A program made the translations under genes and the position numbers. From positions 1-64,000 of the forward strand of contig JAUXSA010000056.1 of NCBI GenBank assembly GCA_030681615.1: a stretch of 64,000 nt of DNA. The letters are read 5' to 3'. This DNA is from Bacteroidota bacterium (lineage in GTDB: Bacteria > Bacteroidota > Bacteroidia > B-17B0 > Aurantibacillaceae). The notes under the pieces were generated by a model. It saw only the letters and a list, made by a program, of their open reading frames with translations, was not told where the DNA came from and ran no database searches. Below, in pieces: positions 8,362 to 16,600 of this stretch; position 1 is the stretch's first letter, and each line of letters opens with the position of its first letter.

Positions 8362-8685
8362 TTATTTCAAAACCCCAATATCCTTACCTATTTCATTAAA
8401 AATAGTTTTAACGCTATCAGCAGTTTTTGTATCGCCGGTAGCACGTAAATAAGTATCGGTTAAGGTCATTATGTTTTGGTGATAGAATTTTTTCATTTCA
8501 TCTACCATCATATCTTTTGTCCAAAGGTCAATACGTAAAGTGTTATTTTCTTTCTCGTCCCAAAGAGCTATCATCACACTTTTGCATTTGCTGGTTTCTC
8601 CTGCATCGGGCGCATCCCATTCAATACTTACGGGTAAATTATTTTCGTCTACAGTTACTTTAAATTTTATTTCAGAGGTCTTCAT
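8362..8685 (-). CDS. gldC: Gliding motility protein GldC
   Basis: 107 residues, the standard GldC length. It matches the family along its length as I recall it: TSEIKFKVTVDENNLPVSIE at the start, then WDAPDAGETSKCKSVMIALW, TLRIDLWTKDMMVDEMKKFY and HQNIMTLTDTYLRATGD. GldC was described in Flavobacterium johnsoniae gliding as a small cytoplasmic accessory protein; many non-gliding Bacteroidota also keep it. It starts 8 bp after the stop of the OmpA-family gene and is probably the last gene of the folK/dNK-ompA-gldC transcript. Confidence 0.93.
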   Translation of the reverse strand: MKTSEIKFKVTVDENNLPVSIEWDAPDAGETSKCKSVMIALWDEKENNTLRIDLWTKDMMVDEMKKFYHQNIMTLTDTYLRATGDTKTADSVKTIFNEIGKDIGVLK

Positions 8686-8693
8686 GTGTTTAC

Positions 8694-10592
8694 TTAATTT
8701 TCTAATATTTTAAATTCCACGCGCCTGTTCTGTGCATGTTCAATTTCGCTACAAGGTGCATTATCTTTACACTTATTTAATAATTTGCCTTCACCATAAC
8801 CAATAGATATGATCCGGTCTGGATCGATGCCTGCAGCTGTAATATAATTTAAAGCGGTTTTAGCCCTAAGCTGACTTAATTTTAAATTATCAGCATTGGT
8901 ACCTTTACTATCTGTATGCGCACTTATTTCTATTTTAATGGCTTTGTTGGTATTTAAAACCAAAACTACTTTATTCAACACTTCCTGTGCCTGTGGCAAA
9001 AGATCGGTCTTGTTAGTTTCAAACAAAATATTTTCGATAATGGTATTGTTCTTGTTTTTTGGTTTGTTACTCATCAGGTTCAACCATGGATCATCCAGTT
9101 CAATGTCTTTAATTTGGTTCATTTCGGCGTCAATTGGTTTGTAAATAAAACGTTTCCCTTTTTCGTTAGTGATGATCTTAACCAACTTATCATCCATACT
9201 ATAAATTAAAATATTTTTAAATGCGTCCATTATATTATCCGAATTGTTGGCACTTAAATAGAAACGTTTTAAAAAAGGAAGGTACTTAAATTTAAAAGCG
9301 CCAAAATCATCTGTCATCACGCTGTCTATCACTAAATAATTTTCATTCAATAAAATAATTTTTACTTTGCCTAAAGGATTGGTGTTTTGATCGCCATACA
9401 CTTTCGCGTTAACATTCATTTTCATTTCATCTTCGCTAATGGAAATGGAATTAAACAACTGGTTGTAATTTGAGTTTATTTTTAAGGATCTTCTTGTTCC
9501 GGCAATGGTATCAAAGAATTTCATATAATTATCATCTTTATTTAAAAGATCCAGTTTCTCGCCGTTGCCAACTTCTTTCATATCCACGCCTAAAAAATAA
9601 CCGGTCTCGGGTTTTATATCTTCAAAAACAAAAGCACCCAAAACGTTGGTAGTTGTTTTTTTAATAATGGTATTATTCTTATTGCATAAATAAATTGTTT
9701 TATTGGCAAAGAATTTTTTTTGCTGCGCTGATGATAATAATAGTTTACCGCCAATATTAGAAGTGTATTGATTGTTTATCAGGTTCTTTACATCAGCAGG
9801 TTTTAAGACCCATTCGCAACTATTATTAACGGGTTTTGTTTCGGCAACCACCACTTTGGCCGAATTAAATAAAGCAAAAGCAGCCAAAGTTCCTTCTCCA
9901 TTCTTTAGTTCCATTTTTATTTTTGCAATTTCAGATGCTTTAATACCAGTAAATGCAAAGGCGCCAAACCTATTGGTAGCAGTTGTTTTTAAAATTTTCC
10001 CATTCTTGTCAATGGCAGTAATGATCTGGTTAATGACAGGTAATTTTGTATTCTTATTTAAGCATACCTGGCCAGCCAGCAAAACAGGGATCTCCACAAC
10101 AGGCATCTCATCAGTCATTTGCACCTGTTGCATCGTATTTTTTAAAACTGTTCTGTTAAATTTTGAAACATAAGCACTGTCGGAGATCATTTTAGAATTG
10201 CCATCAAAAACTATTCTGCAAAATGCTTTTCTAAAGGCACTGGTATCAATATCCTCATCTGTTTTTAAAACAAAAGGAATATTTACTTCGTGCACCATAT
10301 TAATATCTTGTTTTTCTTTTGGAATGTTATTGCCAATAACTTCCATGAACATGTTTTGGTATTTTGAATTACTGAAAGAAATAATGTAATTATGATCAAA
10401 AGTTAATTTAAGTGTGAAATCAGATTTTGCTTTTGTAGATATAGTTTCTTTAATAACACCATCTTGTTTTACATAAATAGTTGTGTTTGCTAGTGGCGAA
10501 CTATTATGTTCGTTATGGCCAATAATTGTAATTTGTGCTTTCGAAAACACAAAACACAAAACACTAAATAAAAGCAGTAGGTTATTTTTCAT
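8694..10592 (-). CDS. OmpA-family peptidoglycan-binding lipid-free outer-membrane protein
   Basis: 632 residues from ATG 10590-10592, which gives the signal peptide MKNNLLLLFSVLCFVFSKAQ. The middle (about 25-500) holds repeated CarboxypepD_reg-like beta modules: NTKLPVINQIITAIDKNGKI, NKTIYLCNKNNTIIKKT and NPLGKVKIILLNENYLVIDS. Each is followed by an L/A-G-A-F-x-F motif (FGAFAFTGIKA, LGAFVFEDIKP, FGAFKFKYLPF). The C-terminal OmpA domain (about 520-632) carries LFETNKTDLLPQAQ, SAHTDSKGTNADN, LSQLRAKTALNYI and RRVEFKI, the family peptidoglycan contacts. It probably tethers the outer membrane to the wall while displaying the periplasmic repeats. It lies 34 bp after folK/dNK and 8 bp before gldC. 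Confidence 0.88.
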   Translation of the reverse strand: MKNNLLLLFSVLCFVFSKAQITIIGHNEHNSSPLANTTIYVKQDGVIKETISTKAKSDFTLKLTFDHNYIISFSNSKYQNMFMEVIGNNIPKEKQDINMVHEVNIPFVLKTDEDIDTSAFRKAFCRIVFDGNSKMISDSAYVSKFNRTVLKNTMQQVQMTDEMPVVEIPVLLAGQVCLNKNTKLPVINQIITAIDKNGKILKTTATNRFGAFAFTGIKASEIAKIKMELKNGEGTLAAFALFNSAKVVVAETKPVNNSCEWVLKPADVKNLINNQYTSNIGGKLLLSSAQQKKFFANKTIYLCNKNNTIIKKTTTNVLGAFVFEDIKPETGYFLGVDMKEVGNGEKLDLLNKDDNYMKFFDTIAGTRRSLKINSNYNQLFNSISISEDEMKMNVNAKVYGDQNTNPLGKVKIILLNENYLVIDSVMTDDFGAFKFKYLPFLKRFYLSANNSDNIMDAFKNILIYSMDDKLVKIITNEKGKRFIYKPIDAEMNQIKDIELDDPWLNLMSNKPKNKNNTIIENILFETNKTDLLPQAQEVLNKVVLVLNTNKAIKIEISAHTDSKGTNADNLKLSQLRAKTALNYITAAGIDPDRIISIGYGEGKLLNKCKDNAPCSEIEHAQNRRVEFKILEN

Positions 10593-10626
10593 TTCAAAAT
10601 AATAACTAAATGTAATTTTTTTGAGG

Positions 10627-11718
10627 CTACCCGCCAAAATTTTCTTTTATAAAGTTATTGATCGCCCTTATAGAAATCTCCTCTAATTTAGTGTGATAAG
10701 TGTTTACAGCCAAATTAAGGGTCTTAATATCCTTTAATTTATGTACCCCTTTTCTAAAATGGGTACTAATTGCATTTAAATAATCTTCAGAAATGCTTTG
10801 CTCGTATTTGCGGCCCCGTTTCTTAATATTTTGTTTTAAGTTATTTGTAGTGGTGCTCAAATGAATGATCAGATCGGGTTTTGGTAACTCTGCAAGCATC
10901 AATTTAAATTGTTCTTTAAAAAGCGAATAGTCTTTTGCTGTTAAATTAATTTTGGCAAACCATAGGCACTTATAAATACTATAATCGCTTACTATTAATT
11001 TTTTTTCGTGCTTAAATGCGTATTGCAATTGTTTAAATCGCGCTATTAAAAAACTATATTCTAATGGAAACGCAAACAGTTTTTTATTTTCATAGAATAA
11101 TGGTAATAAAAGATTGTCTTCAAATTCTTCAGGCAAAAAGGCGGCATTCATTTTTTTTGCTAAAGCCTTTGCCAGTGTAGATTTGCCGGAACCGATATTC
11201 CCTTCAACACAAATGTATCTTAAGTTTTTTGCAGCATCGTACTGTTTTACTGCCAGTTTATCTTTACTTTGTTTTAAAAGGGATTTAATTGTTTTTTTTA
11301 ATACAGGGTGTTTTAGTTCAGCGGCAATTTCACTTAATGGCTTTAAAACAAAATTACGCTGGTGCAAACGTGGGTGGGGGATCTCCATTTTTTTACCTGT
11401 ATGAATCTCGTCATTAAAAAATAAAATATCAAGGTCAATGGTCCTGTCGGTATTTTTTGTTGCATCTCTTTTTCTGCCCAGTTTTTTTTCAATAGCCAAT
11501 AAACCTTTTAATAATTTTGCAGCACTTAATTTGGTTTTTATCGCAATTACCTGGTTCAAATAATTATTTTGTGAATCGCTTCCCCATGCTGCCGTTTCAT
11601 ATATCCCAGATTGTTTGTTAATTTTCCCCAAATGCGCCTCTATGGCCTTTTTGGCTGCGGTCATATTTTCTATTCGGTTACCAATATTTCCGCCCAAACA
11701 TAAAAAAGCTACATTCAT
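10627..11718 (-). CDS. folK: Fusion: HPPK (FolK) + deoxynucleoside kinase
   Basis: 363 residues with two enzymes. Residues 1-150 are 6-hydroxymethyl-7,8-dihydropterin pyrophosphokinase (folate pathway): LCLGGNIGNR at the start and DRTIDLDILFF at 91-101 with the Mg-binding DxD, then PHPRLHQRNFVL. Residues 168-363 are a deoxyadenosine/deoxyguanosine-type kinase: P-loop EGNIGSGKS at 172-180, then FLPEEFEDN and the lid-region Arg segment KRGRKYEQ. Each half is full length, so this is a true fusion rather than a read-through. It is divergent from sppA. Coupling folate synthesis to deoxynucleoside salvage links two inputs of DNA precursor supply; this is inference. Confidence 0.93.
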   Translation of the reverse strand: MNVAFLCLGGNIGNRIENMTAAKKAIEAHLGKINKQSGIYETAAWGSDSQNNYLNQVIAIKTKLSAAKLLKGLLAIEKKLGRKRDATKNTDRTIDLDILFFNDEIHTGKKMEIPHPRLHQRNFVLKPLSEIAAELKHPVLKKTIKSLLKQSKDKLAVKQYDAAKNLRYICVEGNIGSGKSTLAKALAKKMNAAFLPEEFEDNLLLPLFYENKKLFAFPLEYSFLIARFKQLQYAFKHEKKLIVSDYSIYKCLWFAKINLTAKDYSLFKEQFKLMLAELPKPDLIIHLSTTTNNLKQNIKKRGRKYEQSISEDYLNAISTHFRKGVHKLKDIKTLNLAVNTYHTKLEEISIRAINNFIKENFGG

Positions 11719-11767
11719 AATAATCTTTCAGAGTAAAATTGTTTATTCTCTACCTTTAATCAAATTA

Positions 11768-11775
11768 CAAATATA
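11768..11775 (-). promoter_or_regulatory. Possible -7 promoter element for folK/dNK operon
   Basis: Minus strand TATATTTG matches TAnnTTTG in the 65-bp divergent gap between folK/dNK and sppA. It would give a leader of about 43 nt. Confidence 0.35.
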
Positions 11776-11783
11776 ACAGTATT

Positions 11784-13562
11784 ATGAAGCAGTTTTTTGG
11801 GGCATTTTTTGGATCGGTGATAGGAATAATTTTAGCTACTATTTTAACAGTGATCATCCTGGTTGGAGCAATTAAATCGAGTTTTGGTGGTATGGATACA
11901 AAAGATGAGAACGAAGTTTCTGTTGCCAAAACCAACTCTGTTCTAAAAATAGAACTTGATGGCGCGATCATTGACCGCGAAAAAGAAAATCCTTTTAAAG
12001 ATTTTGGAGAATTGGCTTCTCTTGCCAATAAAGGGGGGAACGGTTTAAATGTAATGCTTGACAAGATCTCTAAAGCTAAAACAGACGATAAGATAAAAGG
12101 TATTTATTTATATTCTAAAAATCTGGAAGCAGGTTTTGCTACCATCGAAGAATTAAGAAATGGCCTTGAAGATTTTAAAAAATCAGGAAAATTTATTTAC
12201 AGTTATGCCGAGTATTATGGCCAAAAAGAATATTACTTAGCTTCGGTTGCTAATAAGATCTTCTTAAATCCGCAAGGTGACCTTGATTGGAAAGGACTAA
12301 GCATGAGCCTGATGTTCTTTAAAAACGCTTTTGAAAAATTAGGAGTTGAAGTACAGGTTTTCCGTCACGGAAAATTTAAAAGTGCTGTTGAACCTTTTTT
12401 ATTGGATAAAATGAGCGCTTCTAACAGACATCAGTCCGAAACTTTTTTAAATAGTATCTGGAATACCATGATAACGCAGGTTTCAAAAGACAGAAAAATT
12501 TCAATTGAAGAACTTAATAAAATGGCAAACACGTTGCAGATCCGTTTTCCTGAAGATGCTGTAGGTAATTTGGTGGATGCGGCAGTTTATGAAGATGAAG
12601 TGATCTCTGAAATTAAAAAGAAAGTTGGCGTAGCAGAAAAAGAGAAATTGAATTTACTGGATCTTGAAAAATACGATCCAAAAGATAAAAAAGTAAAGGG
12701 TAAAGATGTTCAGAAAATTGCGGTTATATACGCCAGTGGCAGTATTAGCAGTGGAGAGGGCGATGATGATGAGATTGGATCTGATGCGCTTGCAAAAACA
12801 ATTAAAGAGGCGCGATTGGATGATAAGGTAAAAGCTATTGTGTTGCGTGTTAACTCACCAGGCGGAAGCGCTCTTGCCAGTGATGTGATCTGGAGAGAAG
12901 TAGTGCTTGCTAAAAAAGCAAAACCTGTTATTGTAAGTATGGGTAATTTAGCTGCAAGTGGTGGTTATTATATTAGCTGCGCGGCCGATCGTATCTTTGC
13001 GCAACCCAATACCATCACGGGTTCAATTGGGGTGTTTGGTATGATCCCAAATATTCAAAAAGCATTGGATCAAAAACTGGGAATTACAGTTGATACTGTA
13101 AATACAAATTTACACAGTGATGTGGGTGGTGCTTTAAGATCTGTTTCTGCATCCGAATACGATTATATTCAAAGTGGGGTAGAGAAGGTGTATGATGTAT
13201 TTACCAAACGCGTTGCAGAAGGCCGCAACATGAGTCAAGCCGATGTGGATAGCATTGGCCAGGGCCGTGTGTGGACAGGTTCTGATGCTTTAAAGATAAA
13301 TTTAGTGGATGAATTAGGCGGCTTAAATGATGCTATTGCTTACGCAGTAAAAAAAGCAAAATTGACCGATTACAAATTGGTTGAATTACCAAAACAAAAA
13401 AGTCCGTTTGATGCTTTCTTAGGTAAAAAAGAGACAGAATTAGAATCGCGCCTTATTAAAAAGAATTTGGGTATCTCTTATTCATACTTTAAGCAACTTC
13501 AAAAGATTTTAAATGTAAAGGGGATCCAGGCGCGCTTGCCTTTCGAAATGCTTGTAGAATAA
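11784..13562 (+). CDS. sppA: Signal peptide peptidase SppA, 67K type
   Basis: 592 residues, the size of the long (tandem) SppA. A membrane anchor lies at residues 8-30 (IGIILATILTVIILVGAIKS region). Two ClpP-like S49 repeats follow. The C-terminal one carries VLRVNSPGGSALASDVIW and the nucleophile region SMGNLAASGGYY (Ser 392), then ITGSIGVFG. The N-terminal repeat has EYYLASVANKIFLNPQGDLD and supplies the lysine in this family. SppA cleaves remnant signal peptides in the cytoplasmic membrane. It is transcribed away from folK/dNK, an arrangement I recall from other Bacteroidota. Confidence 0.95.
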   Translation: MKQFFGAFFGSVIGIILATILTVIILVGAIKSSFGGMDTKDENEVSVAKTNSVLKIELDGAIIDREKENPFKDFGELASLANKGGNGLNVMLDKISKAKTDDKIKGIYLYSKNLEAGFATIEELRNGLEDFKKSGKFIYSYAEYYGQKEYYLASVANKIFLNPQGDLDWKGLSMSLMFFKNAFEKLGVEVQVFRHGKFKSAVEPFLLDKMSASNRHQSETFLNSIWNTMITQVSKDRKISIEELNKMANTLQIRFPEDAVGNLVDAAVYEDEVISEIKKKVGVAEKEKLNLLDLEKYDPKDKKVKGKDVQKIAVIYASGSISSGEGDDDEIGSDALAKTIKEARLDDKVKAIVLRVNSPGGSALASDVIWREVVLAKKAKPVIVSMGNLAASGGYYISCAADRIFAQPNTITGSIGVFGMIPNIQKALDQKLGITVDTVNTNLHSDVGGALRSVSASEYDYIQSGVEKVYDVFTKRVAEGRNMSQADVDSIGQGRVWTGSDALKINLVDELGGLNDAIAYAVKKAKLTDYKLVELPKQKSPFDAFLGKKETELESRLIKKNLGISYSYFKQLQKILNVKGIQARLPFEMLVE

Positions 13563-13659
13563 TATTTAACAGGCTGAGGCTCAGGGAGTGCCCATAAGTT
13601 CCCCAAAATTTTGTTTTTAAGGTAAACTACCCTTATATTTATGTGTTTTAACCCATAAA

Positions 13660-16600
13660 TTGGATACACCAACCTTAAATAATTCTACCCTCGAAATTGA
13701 TGAATTAAATGCTAATGCGTGGAGTTTAAACCGCGAAAATGCACCTAAGTCAATTGAACTGGCCAATAAAGCTTTAGAAAGTTCTTTAGCCGCGAATTAT
13801 ATTAACGGTATTGCTAACGCTAAAAAAACACTCGGCGCCTGTCATGTTTGGATAGCCAAGAATGAAGATGCCGCCAATTATTGTTTTGAAGCCATCTCTT
13901 TATTCCAAGCATTAAAAGATAAAAAGAACGAATCAGAGACCAATTATATTTTAGGATCGAACTTTTTCTACCTCTCCGATTACGATACTTCCATCAAATA
14001 TTACAAAAAAAGCTACGACCTAAGTACTGAGATAGATTTTGAATTTGGTATGGCCGATGGCTTAAATGGCATGGGTACTGTATATTACACCATTGAACAA
14101 AATGATAGCGCTTTGGAGGTATTGACAAAAAGTGAAAAAATTTGCCGCCAACACGATCTTAAAAGCATTTTAATTAAAGTGTTGGATGGCCTTGGAGAGA
14201 CCTATTACAATTTAAAAGATTACAATAAAGCCCTTGATTATTATAACGATTGTTTAAATATTATTGCCGAATTAACCGGTAACTATAGGGTAGCAGCTTT
14301 TGCACTTGATGGACTTGGCAGGGCTTACACGGGTTTAAAACAATTTGATAAAGCCTTAGAAAAATTTGACCAGAGTTTAAAGATCCGCAAGGATATAGAT
14401 TTTAAATTTGGAGTTGCCACCACTTTAAACAACATTGGTAAACTATACATTCAAAAGGGCGAGAGTGCCAATGCTATAAAGAATTTAACCGAAGCATACG
14501 AACTGGCCATTCAGATCCACAGTAAAGAAGCGGCTTTTCAGGCAAGTGAAAAATTGGCAGAGTTATTTGAGAAGGAAGGTAATTCACAGGAGGCATTAAA
14601 ATACTATAAGGTTTTTCACCAGGCAAAAGAAGATGTACGTAATCATAAAAGCGCGCAGCTTTCAAAAAGTTTAGAGCTACAAAATAAAGTACTACAATCA
14701 CAAGCAGAAAAAGCAATTTTAGAAGAACGCGCCAAAGAACTTGAGAATTTTTCTGATAGTTTGGTGTTGATGCGTGAAGTTGGACAAAAGATCATTTCTA
14801 ATTTATCGGTTGCCACCATTGTAAACACAGTTTATAAAAGTGTTAACGGGTTAATGGATGCTACAGGTTTTGGTATCGCTATTTACAACCAGGAAGATAA
14901 TACTATTGTTTATCCGTTATACATTGAAGGTGAAGATCGTTTTGAGAATATTAAATACGAATTAGATGAAGATGATAGGTTAACCACTATTTGTTTTAAC
15001 CAGAACCGTGATATCGTAATTAATGATTACGAAAATGAGATCTCTAATTATCTTACAACAAAATCCTCTGCACCAAAAGCGGGTAAGGATGTTTCTTCCC
15101 TCATCTATCTTCCATTAAGGAACAAAGATGTGTTGTTAGGGGTAATGACCGTGCAAAGCTTTAACAAGAATGCTTACGGTAAATACCAGGTAAATATCTT
15201 TAAGAACCTTGCTACCTATACAGCTATAGCATTAGAAAATGCAAAGATGTACGAAGAGCAGGAACTTAAAGTTGCGGAAAGGACCAAAGAGTTAGTAAAG
15301 AGTAAAGAAGAAATTGAAAAGACCTACGAGAATAATAAAAAATTAAGCGAGATTGGTAAAGAAATTACTTCGAGTTTAAATCTTGGTAAGATCTTTAAAA
15401 AATTACATGCTTCCATAAAAGAGATCATGGAGGCCGATTGTTTTGGTGTGCGTCTTTACCGCCCCGATATTGGCGCGGTAGAATACAAATACGAAATAGA
15501 GAACGGTGTGTTAGATCAGGATGTGGCTACCATTCCTTTGACCGATGAAAATAACTACACCGTTTGGTGCGTTAAAAATAAGAAAGATATTTTCTTAAAT
15601 GATAACGTAAACGAGTATCAAAAATACGTTAAAGAGATCAGGGTAGTTGCTGGCGATATGCCTAACTCATTATTGTTTACACCTATGATGTTAGGTGAAA
15701 AAATAGTAGGTGTTATTACTGTGCAAAGTTTTAAAAAATTCGCATACCAATCGCACCACATTGATATTTTACGTACCCTTGGAACATATACTGCTATTGC
15801 TTTAGAGAATGCATACCTCTATGAGCATATGGAGGATAAAGTAAAAGATCGTACCAAAGAAATTGTAAAGCAAAAAGAAGAAATAGAAAAAACGTTTGAG
15901 AACACACGCTTGGTGAGTGAGATCGGGAAAGAGATCTCTACTACTTTTTCTATTGAAGATATTATTAGCAAAGTTTATAACAGCATCAATAAATTAATGG
16001 ATGCCACTATGTTTGGTATTGGTATTTACGATCCTGCAGCTAAGCGCATTAATTTTAGCGGAGTTTTGGAAGAGGGTGAAGTGCTGGAAGATTATTTTTA
16101 TGAACTGACCGATGTTGCGCGCCCCGCAGTATTATGTTTTACAAACCAGGAAGATTATGTTATTCATAATTTTACCGAAGAGTTTTTAAAGACCAATAAG
16201 ATCCTTAACCGTCATTCGTTACCGGGACGCAATACAGAGTCGATAATGTATATTCCCCTCACTCAAAATAAAAAGAAGATCGGGGTAATTACGGTACAAA
16301 GTTTTAAAGCGAACGCCTATAGTGATTATCATTTGCAATTAATAAAATCGGTAGCTACCTATGCGGCCATTGCTATTGATAACGCCTCGCTTTACACCAA
16401 CATGGAAACGCGTGTTGAAGAAAGAACGGCTGAAATAGAAAAAAATTATAACGATACCCGTTTATTAGGTGAGATCGCTAAAGAAATAAGTTCATCTCTT
16501 TCTATTGATACGATTATTTCTTCTGTTTATAAGAACATTAACCGTTTAATGAAAACGGATAGTTTTGGTATTGCTCTTTTTGATGCAAAAAAATACACTT

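Noticed and set aside
9772-10173. 133-codon frame antisense to the OmpA-family gene
   Set aside because: Opposite-strand shadow of an intact gene.
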